Origin: Burkholderiales bacterium C2
Lineage (GTDB): Bacteria; Pseudomonadota; Gammaproteobacteria; Burkholderiales; Burkholderiaceae_C
Length of the DNA stretch: 64,000 bases
Direction: 5' to 3'
NCBI GenBank assembly: GCA_005503085.1
Contig: SCOI01000004.1
Span: 186,001 to 250,000 of the forward strand
Below, piece after piece: positions 1 through 9,318 of this stretch. The stretch's first letter is position 1, and each line of letters opens with the position of its first letter. The notes beneath the pieces are model-generated. The model saw only the letters and a program-made list of their open reading frames with translations. It was not told the DNA's origin and searched no databases. The position numbers and the translations under genes are program-made.

Positions 1-928
1 CGACATCGTCCGGGCTGGCCTCGCGCAGGCTTTCCAGCTTCTCGTCGACCACCATGGTGCCGATGCCGTCATGGGTGTAGACCTCCTGCAAGAGCGCGCC
101 ATCCACCGCCAGCGGCAGGATGTGGCTGCGCTCGACGCCGGCCTGGCAGGCCTTGACGCAATGCTGCAGATAGAAGGCCACATCGGTGGGCTGGGTCGGG
201 CGCGGCAGGCTGGCCAGCATGCGCGTGGCGTCGGCCAGGGCCAGCTCGGTGTCGATGGCGCTGTCCGGGTCGTCCGGGTTCTCGCGCACGCCGGCCACCT
301 CGGTCATGAACAGCAGCTTGTCGGCCTGCAGCGCGATCGCGGCGCTGGTCGCCACCTCTTCCATCGTCAGATTGAAGGCTTCGCCGGTCGGCGAGAAACC
401 GAAGGGCGACAGCAGCACGATGGCGCCGCTGTCGATGGCGCGCTGGATCGCCGCCGCATCGACCTTGCGCACCAGGCCGCTGTGCTGGAAATCGACGCCG
501 TCGACGATGCCTACCGGCCGCGCGGTCAGGAAATTGCCCGACACCACCCGCACCGTCGCATTGGCCATCGGCGTGTTCGGCAGACCCTGCGAGAACGCGG
601 CCTCGATCTCGAAGCGCAGCTGGCCGGCCGCCTCCTGGGCGCAGTCCAGCGCCACCGCGTCGGTGACGCGCACGCCCTGGTGGAACTTCGGCGTCTGGCC
701 CTTGGCGGCCAGCTGCTCGTTGACCTGGGGCCGGAAGCCGTGCACCAGCACGATCTTGATGCCCATCGCATGCAGGATGGACAGGTCCTGCACAAAGGCG
801 TTCAGCTTGCCCGCCGCCACCAGCTCGCCCGGCATCCCGACCACAAAGGTCTCGCCGCGGTAGGCATGGATATAGGGCGCGACCGAGCGGAACCAGGGCA
901 CGAAGGTGTGGGGAAAGACAAGGCTCAT
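1..928 (-). CDS. argA: Amino-acid N-acetyltransferase (N-acetylglutamate synthase), 5' part only
   Basis: ArgA makes N-acetylglutamate from glutamate and acetyl-CoA, the first step of arginine synthesis in the cytoplasm. The frame opens at the ATG at 928 on the minus strand (MSLVFPHTFVPWFRSVAPYI) and stays open to base 1, so the gene is cut by the window edge. About 309 codons are visible. They cover the amino-acid-kinase-like domain (IVLVHGFRPQVNEQL near residue 55, then LSPFGFSPTGEAFNL); the GNAT acetyltransferase domain should lie mostly beyond the edge. The start FVPWFR followed by APYIHAYRGETFV is typical of ArgA and distinguishes it from ArgB. Plus-strand frames over it are shadows. Confidence 0.9.
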   Translation of the reverse strand, partial: MSLVFPHTFVPWFRSVAPYIHAYRGETFVVGMPGELVAAGKLNAFVQDLSILHAMGIKIVLVHGFRPQVNEQLAAKGQTPKFHQGVRVTDAVALDCAQEAAGQLRFEIEAAFSQGLPNTPMANATVRVVSGNFLTARPVGIVDGVDFQHSGLVRKVDAAAIQRAIDSGAIVLLSPFGFSPTGEAFNLTMEEVATSAAIALQADKLLFMTEVAGVRENPDDPDSAIDTELALADATRMLASLPRPTQPTDVAFYLQHCVKACQAGVERSHILPLAVDGALLQEVYTHDGIGTMVVDEKLESLREASPDDV

Positions 929-1000
929 GTAGCGAGAGGGCGGTTGCGGCAGCAGGACGGGACGGAATGGGCCCCGATTGTGCCGCAGCGCCACCTGCTC

Positions 1001-1021
1001 GGAGTGCCGCAAGGGCACTCC
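1001..1021 (-). terminator. Stem-loop just downstream of the S8 protease gene
   Basis: GGAGTGCC (1001-1008) is the exact complement of GGCACTCC (1014-1021), with a 5-nt loop. It lies 13 bases past the stop of the protease gene, between it and argA. There is no T-run on the minus strand, so it may be an mRNA-end hairpin and not a classical intrinsic terminator. Confidence 0.4.
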
Positions 1022-1034
1022 GTGGCCAGGCTGC

Positions 1035-3155
1035 TCAGGCCTGCGGGCCGCGCCGGCGCCGCAGCTGCCAGCTCAGCAGGCCCAGACCCGCCAGCATCAG
1101 CGCGTAGCTCTCGGGCTCGGGCACGGCGCTGATGTCCAGGCGGATACTGCCGTTGTCATAGAACAGCGCGCTGGTGTAGCCCGCACCCAGGCCGCTGACC
1201 TGGACCGACGAGAACTGGCCCATGAAGTTGCCGGCGCTCATCAGCGTGAAGCTGGCCTTGCCGCTGAGCGAGAAGCTGTCCAGCAGGGTCAGCTGCAAGC
1301 CGCCGCCGAGGAAGGCCGTGCCGCCGATGGCCAGCAGATCGGTGCCGCCGGCGCCGAGCTCCAGGTCCAGCCAGCCGCTCGGGAACTGGGCGAAGTTGCC
1401 CAGCACCGTCAGCGTGCCGATCGAATCCTCGCCGGGAGCGATATGGCCGGCCTCGTTGAGCAGGTCGCCCAGGATGGTGGCGTTGCCGGCCAGCGTGCCG
1501 CCATGCACGGTCACATCGCCGCTGCCGAAGGCGCTGGCCGAGCGGCCGACCAGGGTGCCGCCGAACAGCTCGGTGCCGCCGGAATAGCTGTTGTCGCCCG
1601 CCAGCACCAGGGTGCCCGCACCGGACTTGGACAGGCTGCCCTCATAGACCCGGCTGTCGCGGGCGGCTTCCCGGGCCACACCCATCGCGTACTCGGTCTG
1701 CTCATCGGCGCTGGCGCTGGCGGGCAGGCCGTTGAGCCAGCCCTTGGCCGTCTTGGTGGCCTGCCAGCTGGCGGCCTCGGCCTGGTCCTCCAGCTTGCGC
1801 GCCTTGATGGCGGTGTCGGAGATGCTGTTGCTCCAAGTGTCGTTCTGGCCCTGCGTGTTGACGGCGAACTTGCCGAGGAACTGGCCCGGTCCGTTCATCG
1901 CATGGCGCAGGCTCACCGTGCCCCAGCCGTTGCGCTCATCCGGCACCGCGGTCAGCTTGCCGGCATTCGGGTTGACGATGGCCGTACCCGAGGCATTGTT
2001 GATCGTGCCGTTCTGCACCGCGGTGGTCTTCATCACCTCCAGGGCCTGGGCATTCGTCATGTAGCCGTAGCGCTCCATGATGACGGCCAGGGCGCCCGAG
2101 GCATGCGGGGCGGCCATCGAGGTGCCCGACAGGCTGGCATAGCCGGCTGTTGTGCCGGTCACCGAGCTGCCGTTGATGGCATTGCCGGGGGCCGTCACGC
2201 AAGCCCATTTGGACAGGCCGCACTGGTTGTACAGCTGTGCACCCGGCACATTGACCGAGCCGTCTCCGTTCAGCGACTGACCGGCCGCCACGCCGCCGAC
2301 CACCAGGTTCTGACGGATCGCGGCCACGGCCAGCCAGCTGCTTTCCAGTTCCGGCATGAAGTAGGCCATGCCCGAGCGGGCGCTGGCATTCGTGAAGCCG
2401 GTGTTGCCGGCGCTGAAGACCATCACCGTGCCGGTCTTGGCGGCGTCGACGGCGCCCTTGATCCAGGTGTCATCGCGCGACAGAAAACCCCAGGACCCGA
2501 TCAGGCCGGCTACGCCGGTGGGGCTGGATCCCAGGGTGTTGTATTGCTCGCTATTGGGCTGGCTGCCCCAACTGGTGCTGATGATGCGCACGCCCTGGGC
2601 GTTGACGCCGCGGTAGACATCGGCCACATGGGCCTGGTCGATGGTCTGGGCGGCGGTCTGCGTCCCCTGCGGCATGCCGAACAGGGCGGCGTCGGTCTTG
2701 CCGGTGTTGCCGATGTAGACATTGGCATTGAAGGCCACCCCATGGAAGTTGTTGCTGCCGCCGATGCTGCCGTCGCGCGAGGCGCCGATGGTGCCAGAGA
2801 CATGGGTGCCGTGTCTGTCGTTGTAGGCCGGGTTGTAGCTGCCGGCGATGCCGTTGACCGTCACCTGGTGGTAGCGATCGCTGCTCAGCTGCGGGTGCAG
2901 GTCGAAGAAGCCTGAATCGACCATGCCGACCTTGATGCCAGCGCCGCTGTAGCCGGCCGCATAGGCGTACTCGGCGCCGATGGACAGCAGGCCCCAGTCA
3001 CGCCGGAACTCGGCGGTTCGCCAACTGGCCGGATCACCGAGCATGCCGGGGTCGCCGTCGTAGGTGGTGATGGCGGCGGCCTGCTGGGCGGCCAGGCCTG
3101 CAAGCAGCAGGACGGCCAGGCGGGTGGGGCTCAGGTGAGACGGGGTGCGCTTCAT
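1035..3155 (-). CDS. Secreted S8 (subtilisin-like) serine protease with autotransporter-type repeat and PEP-CTERM anchor
   Basis: This is a 706-aa extracytoplasmic serine endopeptidase. A signal peptide covers residues 1-28 (ending QQAAA). The peptidase S8 domain spans about 50-440, with catalytic Asp80 (GMVDSG), His115 (RHGTHVSG), oxyanion Asn251 (SAGN) and Ser346 (SGTSMAAPHASG). Residues about 535-660 resemble a passenger-associated repeat of autotransporters (GAGTLVLAGDNSYSGGT). The C-terminus is a PEP-CTERM sorting signal: VPEPES, a hydrophobic helix, then RRRR. No beta-barrel is present, so the protein is probably processed by an exosortase system encoded elsewhere. The ATG at 3155 is preferred over an upstream start at 3221 because it has a GGAG site and starts a clean signal peptide. 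The substrate is unknown. Confidence 0.9.
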   Translation of the reverse strand: MKRTPSHLSPTRLAVLLLAGLAAQQAAAITTYDGDPGMLGDPASWRTAEFRRDWGLLSIGAEYAYAAGYSGAGIKVGMVDSGFFDLHPQLSSDRYHQVTVNGIAGSYNPAYNDRHGTHVSGTIGASRDGSIGGSNNFHGVAFNANVYIGNTGKTDAALFGMPQGTQTAAQTIDQAHVADVYRGVNAQGVRIISTSWGSQPNSEQYNTLGSSPTGVAGLIGSWGFLSRDDTWIKGAVDAAKTGTVMVFSAGNTGFTNASARSGMAYFMPELESSWLAVAAIRQNLVVGGVAAGQSLNGDGSVNVPGAQLYNQCGLSKWACVTAPGNAINGSSVTGTTAGYASLSGTSMAAPHASGALAVIMERYGYMTNAQALEVMKTTAVQNGTINNASGTAIVNPNAGKLTAVPDERNGWGTVSLRHAMNGPGQFLGKFAVNTQGQNDTWSNSISDTAIKARKLEDQAEAASWQATKTAKGWLNGLPASASADEQTEYAMGVAREAARDSRVYEGSLSKSGAGTLVLAGDNSYSGGTELFGGTLVGRSASAFGSGDVTVHGGTLAGNATILGDLLNEAGHIAPGEDSIGTLTVLGNFAQFPSGWLDLELGAGGTDLLAIGGTAFLGGGLQLTLLDSFSLSGKASFTLMSAGNFMGQFSSVQVSGLGAGYTSALFYDNGSIRLDISAVPEPESYALMLAGLGLLSWQLRRRRGPQA

Positions 3156-3405
3156 CGGTCGATCTCCAAAGGGGTATGGATGACGAGATTGGTGACCGGC
3201 CGGGAAAGGGCGCAGAGGCAAGACCTGACCCGTCTGCCGATCAAGCGCCCGATGCTAGTGTTGCTGCTTCGTGAAGAAGTACCGGTTTTCCCGCGCTTGT
3301 GGCGATGGCGGGCGATAGGCGTTCCTTCGTTCTTGGGGTGTGCGAACAGCGGTCCGACAAGGCCCGCCGCGCCGGGCCTGCAAAGACACCGATAATCCTG
3401 GGCTC

Positions 3406-6400
3406 GTGAATCCATCGTCTTCCTCCCCCAGGCCGCCAAGGCCGCAGCAGTCGCCGAAGGCGAATACCGGCCGGCCCGCGCCGCCGCCCGCCAACCCGCT
3501 GCCGCCCATCAGCTTCCCCGAATCGCTGCCGGTCTCCAGCCGGCGCGAGGACATCGCGCGCGCGCTGGCCGAACACCAGGTCATCATCGTCTGCGGCGAG
3601 ACCGGTTCGGGCAAGACCACGCAGCTGCCCAAGATCGCGCTGGCGCTGGGCCGTGGCCGGGCCAATACCGGCAAGCTGATCGGCCACACGCAGCCGCGGC
3701 GCATCGCCGCCTCCAGCGTGGCCAAGCGCATCGCCGAGGAACTGAAGACGCCGCTGGGCGAGATCGTCGGCTACAAGGTGCGCTTCCAGGACCGGCTGCA
3801 GCCGGGCGCCTCGGTCAAGCTGATGACCGACGGGATTCTGCTGGCCGAGACGCAGACCGATCCGCTGCTGAAGGCCTACGACACCATCATCATCGACGAG
3901 GCCCACGAGCGCTCGCTGAACATCGATTTCCTGCTCGGCTATCTGCGCGAGGTGCTGCCGCGCCGGCCGGACCTGAAGGTCATCGTCACCTCGGCCACCA
4001 TCGACGCCGACCGCTTCGCGAACCACTTTGCCTCGAGCAAGGGCCCGGCGCCGGTGCTGATGGTTTCGGGCCGGCTGTTCCCGGTCGAGCAGCGCTACCG
4101 GCCCTTCGAGGAATCGCGCGAGTACGACGTCAACAACGCCATCGTCGACGCCGTCGATGAACTCTGGCGCGAGGGAGGCGGCGATGTCCTGGTCTTCCTG
4201 CCCGGCGAGCGCGAGATCCGCGAGGCGGCCGAGGCGCTGCGCAAGCACCACCCGCCCGGCGTCGAGGTGCTGCCGCTGTTCGCACGCCTGTCGCAACAGG
4301 AGCAGGACAAGGTCTTCGAACCGCATGGCCAGCGCCGCATCGTGCTGGCGACGAATGTGGCCGAGACCTCGCTGACCGTCCCGGGCATCCGCTATGTGAT
4401 CGACCCGGGCCTCTCACGGGTCAAGCGCTACAGCTACCGCAACAAGGTCGAGCAGCTGCAGATCGAGGCCATCAGCCAGTCCAGCGCCAACCAGCGTGCC
4501 GGCCGCTGCGGCCGCGTCTCCAACGGCATCTGCATCCGTCTGTACGACGAGAAGGACTTCCTCGCCCGCCCCAAGTTCACCGATCCGGAAATCCTGCGCT
4601 CCTCGCTGGCCGGCGTGATCCTGCGCATGAAGGCCTTGCACCTGGGCCAGGTCGACGAGTTCCCCTTCATCGAGCCGCCGCCGCGCAAGGCCGTGGCCGA
4701 TGGCTACCAGTTGCTGGGCGAGCTGGGCGCGGTCGATGACTTGAACGAGCTGACGCCCATGGGTTGGGAGCTGGCCAAGCTGCCGCTGGACCCGCGGGTC
4801 GGCCGGATGATTCTGGAGGCCAGGAACCGCGAGGCGCTGACCGAGATCCTGATCATCGCCAGCGCGCTCAGCGGCCAGGACGTGCGCGACCGGCCGATGG
4901 AGGCGCAGCAGGCGGCCGATGAAAAGCACAAGAAGTTCGACGACGAGAAGTCGGAGTTCCTGGGCTACTTGAAGCTGTGGAAATGGCTGGAAGAGAGCAA
5001 GGGCGGCTCCGGGGAACACAAGCTCAGCCACCGCCGCTACGAAGCGCTGCTGCGCGAGAACTTCGTCAGCCCGCGCCGGGTGCGCGAATGGCGCGACATC
5101 TATTCGCAGCTGCACACCGTGGTCGCCGAGCATGGCTGGCGCATGAATGGCAGCCCGGCCACCTATGAGCAGGTGCATCTGTCGATGCTGGCCGGCCTCT
5201 TGGGCAATATCGGCCTGAAGAGCGACGAGGACGAGTGGTACCTGGGCGCGCGCGGCATCAAGTTCTGGCGCCACCCCGGTGCGCATCTGAGCAAGAAGCC
5301 GGGCCGCTGGATCGTCGCGGCCGAGCTGGTGGACACGACGCGGCTGTTCGGCCGCGGCATCGCCGCGATCGAGCCGCAGTGGCTGCCCTCTATCGCCGGC
5401 CATCTGATCAAGACCCAGCTGATGGAGCCGCACTGGGAGAAGAAGGCGGCCGAGGTGATCGCGCTGGAGCGCGCGACGCTGTACGGCATCGTCATCTACA
5501 GCAACCGGCGCGTGAACTTCGGCAAGGTCGATGCGGCCGCCGCGCGCGAGATCTTCATCCGCGAGGCCTTGGTCAACGGCGAATGGGAGACCCGTCTGCC
5601 CTTCCTGGCCCACAACCAGAAGCAGATCGCCAAGGTCGAGGAGCTGGAGCACAAATCGCGGCGCCAGGATGTGCTGGTCGACGACGAGCTGATCTACGCC
5701 TTCTACGACGCCCAGCTGCCGGCCGAGGTGTGCTCGGGCGCCACGCTGGAGCGCTGGTACCGCCACGAGTCCAAGGCCAATCCGAAACTCCTGCAGCTCA
5801 GCCGCGAGGAGCTGATGCGCCACGAGGCGGCCGGCATCACCGGCAGCGCCTTCCCGAAGACCATCCGCCTGGGCGGTGTCGACTGCGCCGCCACCTACCT
5901 GCACGAACCCGGCGATGCCCGGGACGGCCTCACCGTCACCGTGCCCATCTATGCGCTGAACCAGGTCAACGAGGAACGCTGCGAATGGCTGGTGCCCGGC
6001 ATGCTGGGCGCCAAGGTCACGGCCTTGCTGAAGAGCCTGCACCAGCGGCCGCGCTCGCGCCTGGTGCCGCTGCCGGACTTCGTCGCCGAGTTCATCGAAC
6101 TCAACCCCTTCGCCCAGGGCAGCCTGGTCGAGGTGCTGCTGAAGGCCGTCAAGGAGCGCAGCCAGATCGCGGTGCAGCGCAACGATTTCAAGCTCGAACA
6201 GCTGCAGGCCCATCTGTTCATGAACTTCCGCGTCGTCGACGAGCACGGCCGCCAGCTGGGCCAGGGCCGCAATCTGGCGGCGCTGAAGGCCGAGCTGGGC
6301 GGCCAGGCGCGCAGCGCCTTCCAGGCCCTGGCGGCGCTGAAGCTACCGGCCGCGCCCGTTGCCGAGCCGCCGCCGGTCGCGCCCGGGGGCATCCGGGCCG

Positions 6401-7287
6401 AGATCGTCAAGCCGGCCAGTGCACCGGTGCGCGAGGCGAGCAAGAGTTACACCGGCTGGACCTTTGGCGAGCTGCCCGAGTTGATGGAAGTCAAGCGCGG
6501 CGCCCAGACCCTGATCGGCTTCCCGGCGCTGATCGACCGGGTCAGCCATGTCGAGATCGAGGTGTTCGATGAGCCCGATGTCGCCGCCGCCAAGCACCGT
6601 CTGGGCCTGCGCCGCCTGGTGGCGCTGCAGCTCAAGGAGCCGCTGAAGTATCTGGAGAAGAACATCCCGGATCTGCAGAAGATGTCGGTGCTGTTCATGA
6701 GCCTGGGCACGGCCGAGGAGCTGCGCGACCAGATCATCGGCGTCGCACTGGACCGCGCCTTCCTGGCCGATCCGCTGCCGGCCGACGAATTCGCCTTCAA
6801 GGCCCGCATCGAGGAGGGCCGGGCGCGGCTCAACCTGATCGCGCAGGAGGTGGCGCGTCAGACCGGGGTCGTGCTGATCGAGCTGGCGGCCGCGAGCCGC
6901 AAGCTCAAGGACGCGCGTGCACCCAAGGAGGTGGGCGAGGACATCACGGCCCAGCTGCAGCGCCTGTGCCCCAAGCACTTCGTCACCGCCACGCCCTGGG
7001 CCCAGCTGCAGCACCTGCCGCGCTATCTGAAGGCCATCACCGCGCGGCTGGACAAGCTGCGTGCCGACCCGGCGCGCGACGCCAAGCTGCTGGCCGAGCT
7101 GAAGCCGCTGGAGCAGCGTTTCCTGCGCCGCCTGGCCGAGCTCAAGGGCACGACGGACGCCCGGCTGGTGGATTTCCGCTGGCAGCTGGAGGAGCTGCGC
7201 GTCAGCCTGTTTGCGCAGGAGTTGCGCACGCCGCAGCCGGTCAGCGTCAAGCGGCTGGACAAGGTCTGGGCCCAGCTGAGCGCCTGA
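3406..7287 (+). CDS. hrpA: ATP-dependent RNA helicase HrpA (DEAH box)
   Basis: HrpA is a large cytoplasmic DEAH-box RNA helicase that processes mRNA and rescues stalled ribosomes. Visible motifs are Walker A GETGSGKTTQLPK, DEAH in IIIDEAHERS, motif III VTSATID and motif VI QRAGRCGR. An HA2 domain, an OB fold and the long C-terminal HrpA-specific region (DUF3418) follow. The length of about 1290 residues fits the bacterial HrpA family. Two GTG starts are possible, 3340 and 3406. The later one is chosen because the first 22 residues look like non-coding sequence and a GATAAT element sits just before it; this choice is not certain. It is divergent from the S8 protease gene. Confidence 0.93.
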   Translation: MNPSSSSPRPPRPQQSPKANTGRPAPPPANPLPPISFPESLPVSSRREDIARALAEHQVIIVCGETGSGKTTQLPKIALALGRGRANTGKLIGHTQPRRIAASSVAKRIAEELKTPLGEIVGYKVRFQDRLQPGASVKLMTDGILLAETQTDPLLKAYDTIIIDEAHERSLNIDFLLGYLREVLPRRPDLKVIVTSATIDADRFANHFASSKGPAPVLMVSGRLFPVEQRYRPFEESREYDVNNAIVDAVDELWREGGGDVLVFLPGEREIREAAEALRKHHPPGVEVLPLFARLSQQEQDKVFEPHGQRRIVLATNVAETSLTVPGIRYVIDPGLSRVKRYSYRNKVEQLQIEAISQSSANQRAGRCGRVSNGICIRLYDEKDFLARPKFTDPEILRSSLAGVILRMKALHLGQVDEFPFIEPPPRKAVADGYQLLGELGAVDDLNELTPMGWELAKLPLDPRVGRMILEARNREALTEILIIASALSGQDVRDRPMEAQQAADEKHKKFDDEKSEFLGYLKLWKWLEESKGGSGEHKLSHRRYEALLRENFVSPRRVREWRDIYSQLHTVVAEHGWRMNGSPATYEQVHLSMLAGLLGNIGLKSDEDEWYLGARGIKFWRHPGAHLSKKPGRWIVAAELVDTTRLFGRGIAAIEPQWLPSIAGHLIKTQLMEPHWEKKAAEVIALERATLYGIVIYSNRRVNFGKVDAAAAREIFIREALVNGEWETRLPFLAHNQKQIAKVEELEHKSRRQDVLVDDELIYAFYDAQLPAEVCSGATLERWYRHESKANPKLLQLSREELMRHEAAGITGSAFPKTIRLGGVDCAATYLHEPGDARDGLTVTVPIYALNQVNEERCEWLVPGMLGAKVTALLKSLHQRPRSRLVPLPDFVAEFIELNPFAQGSLVEVLLKAVKERSQIAVQRNDFKLEQLQAHLFMNFRVVDEHGRQLGQGRNLAALKAELGGQARSAFQALAALKLPAAPVAEPPPVAPGGIRAEIVKPASAPVREASKSYTGWTFGELPELMEVKRGAQTLIGFPALIDRVSHVEIEVFDEPDVAAAKHRLGLRRLVALQLKEPLKYLEKNIPDLQKMSVLFMSLGTAEELRDQIIGVALDRAFLADPLPADEFAFKARIEEGRARLNLIAQEVARQTGVVLIELAAASRKLKDARAPKEVGEDITAQLQRLCPKHFVTATPWAQLQHLPRYLKAITARLDKLRADPARDAKLLAELKPLEQRFLRRLAELKGTTDARLVDFRWQLEELRVSLFAQELRTPQPVSVKRLDKVWAQLSA

Positions 7288-7403
7288 GTTGTCGCGCCTG
7301 CGCCGAATGCCCCGTGAATCGAGGCTTTATTGCCGCATCGCCAGGCGCACAATCTGGGTCAAATCACACTTTGTTTCATCAAACTCCAAGGTCCGCACGC
7401 ATC

Positions 7404-9281
7404 GTGCCGAATGCTGAACCGACTGCCAGTCCGCCCGACGCTGGCGCCAAGACCGCCGCCGCCGTGCGGCGCTTTGGTCGTTTTGAACTCCGGGCGCTGC
7501 TGAACAAGAGCACGCGCAGCATGTTGTGGCTGGTGCTGGACACCCGCAGCCAGCAGGAGATGCTGATCTGCATGCCGCGGCTGGCGCCCAACAGCCCCGA
7601 GGCCTTGGCCCACTGGCTGAAGACCGCCAACGCCGGTGCCCGCATCCAGCACCCGAACCTGGCCCATGTGGTCGAGGTCGGCCAGGTCGAGCACTGGCCT
7701 TTCATCGCCTATGACCGGGCGCTCGGCGAGACCCTGGATGAGCGGCTGGCGCGCCAGAACGCGCCGCTGCCGCTGGATGTGGCGGCCTGGACCTGCCAAT
7801 ACCTCGAAGGCCTGGCCTTCGCCCATGAGGCCGGCCATGCGCATCGCGATGTGCAGGCCGCCTCGATGCTGATCGACAGCCTGGGCCATGTGCGGGTGCT
7901 GGGCCTGGAGGTGGCGCAGGAGGTGTTCCCGGCCAATGTGGACTTCAATACCGTGACGCGGCGCGCGGTGCGCGAGGCGGCCCAGGACGATGTGCTGTGC
8001 GTCGGCCTGCTGATGCACCGCATGCTGACCGCCCGGCCGGTGCTCGACGAGGCCGATCTGCTGCTGGTGATGCAGCGCATGCAGCCGCAAGGCCATGAGT
8101 TGCTGCGCCTGGGCTGGGAGACGCCGCACCCGATTGCCGAACCGCTGCGCGCCATCGTCAACCGCGCCACCGACCGCCAGACCGGCCATCGCTACCATCT
8201 GGCGCGCAGCTTCTGGCGCGCGCTGGAAGGCTGGCGCAGCGCCGCCAATGACCAGGGCGGCGCAATCGCGCAGCTGATGGACAAGCTACAGCGCGTCGGC
8301 CATCTGCCGATCGCCTCGCTGCGCCTGCAGCGCATCGCCCAGTCGTCCAGCATGGAGGGCCAGCATGCCAGCGAGCTCTCCGGCCTGGTGCTGCAGGACA
8401 TGGCGCTGAGCCTGGAGATGCTGCGCCGTGTCAACAACGCGCTGAAGCAGCAAGGCATCGCAGCCGGCGGCGGCGCCATCCTGAATATGCAGCGCGCCAT
8501 CGCGATGCTGGGCCTGAACGGCGTGCAGCAGGCGGCCCGCGCGCTCAAGCCCTGGCCCGGCCCGCTGTCCGAAGCCAATGCCGCGACCTTGCGCAGCCTG
8601 ATGGGTCGGGTGCAGCGCGCCGGCCAGGTGGCGCAGGCGCTGCGCCCGGCCGGTTACGACGCCGAGGTGGTCTATCTGATCACCGTGATGCAGAACCTCG
8701 GCCGCCTGCTGCTGCAGTACCACTTTCCCGATGATGCGCAGCAGATCCGCCAGCTGATGCGCCCGTCCGAGCCGACCGCCGACAACCCCAAGCCGGTCGG
8801 CATGAGCGAGCAGTCGGCCGCCTATGCGGTGCTGGGCTGCGATCTCGAAGCGCTGGGCACGGCGGTGGCGCGCTACTGGAGCCTGGGCGACGAGCTGCTG
8901 CACATGATGCGACGCCAGGCCATCGAGGCGCCGGTGCGTGGTGGCGGCAGCGATGCGGAACTGCTGCGCCTGACCTGCAGCCTGGCCAATGAAATCGTCG
9001 ATGCGCTGGCCCTGCCCGAAGAGAAGCGCCAGGCCGGCGTCGAGACGGCCACGCGGCGCTATGCGCGGGCGCTGGGCCTGGGCCTGCGCGAGGTCTACGA
9101 GGCGCTGAATCCGGCCGCAGCTGCGACCCCCGCAACAGCCCACGCCGCCCACCCCGATCATCCCGACCACGCCGTGCCGGCCGCAGCGAAGCCCCAGGCC
9201 TCGCCGCTGCGCTCGCGCCTGCGAGACAAGACCGAGAGCGACGACCCGGTCGCCCAGCCGCCCATCGCGCCGAGCGGCTGA
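7404..9281 (+). CDS. Pseudokinase-HDOD domain signalling protein
   Basis: The protein has 625 residues. The N-terminal half (about 22-280) follows the Ser/Thr kinase fold but has lost the active-site residues compared with its neighbour. The ATP-binding Lys position is Cys56, HRDLKPSN has become HRDVQAAS (Lys to Gln151, Asn to Ser154), and DFG reads GLE (167-169). The second half (about 290-500) is an HDOD domain, a degenerate HD domain found in bacterial signalling proteins; the tail is Ala/Pro/His-rich. The start is GTG at 7404, since upstream codons in this frame overlap hrpA and look non-coding. It lies 37 bases before a homologous kinase-HDOD-GAF gene, so they probably form an operon. 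A scaffold or regulator role is inference. Confidence 0.8.
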   Translation: MPNAEPTASPPDAGAKTAAAVRRFGRFELRALLNKSTRSMLWLVLDTRSQQEMLICMPRLAPNSPEALAHWLKTANAGARIQHPNLAHVVEVGQVEHWPFIAYDRALGETLDERLARQNAPLPLDVAAWTCQYLEGLAFAHEAGHAHRDVQAASMLIDSLGHVRVLGLEVAQEVFPANVDFNTVTRRAVREAAQDDVLCVGLLMHRMLTARPVLDEADLLLVMQRMQPQGHELLRLGWETPHPIAEPLRAIVNRATDRQTGHRYHLARSFWRALEGWRSAANDQGGAIAQLMDKLQRVGHLPIASLRLQRIAQSSSMEGQHASELSGLVLQDMALSLEMLRRVNNALKQQGIAAGGGAILNMQRAIAMLGLNGVQQAARALKPWPGPLSEANAATLRSLMGRVQRAGQVAQALRPAGYDAEVVYLITVMQNLGRLLLQYHFPDDAQQIRQLMRPSEPTADNPKPVGMSEQSAAYAVLGCDLEALGTAVARYWSLGDELLHMMRRQAIEAPVRGGGSDAELLRLTCSLANEIVDALALPEEKRQAGVETATRRYARALGLGLREVYEALNPAAAATPATAHAAHPDHPDHAVPAAAKPQASPLRSRLRDKTESDDPVAQPPIAPSG

Positions 9282-9318
9282 TTCACCCGCTCGCCACGAT
9301 TCCTAGAACAAGGTCCCC

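Noticed and set aside
978-2915. Plus-strand open frame of 645 codons
   Set aside because: It is antisense to the S8 protease gene, has low-complexity Gly/Ala/Arg/His composition and no family signature; a shadow of GC-rich third positions.
4414-6246. Minus-strand open frame of 610 codons
   Set aside because: Lies wholly within hrpA on the other strand; composition is typical of shadow frames.
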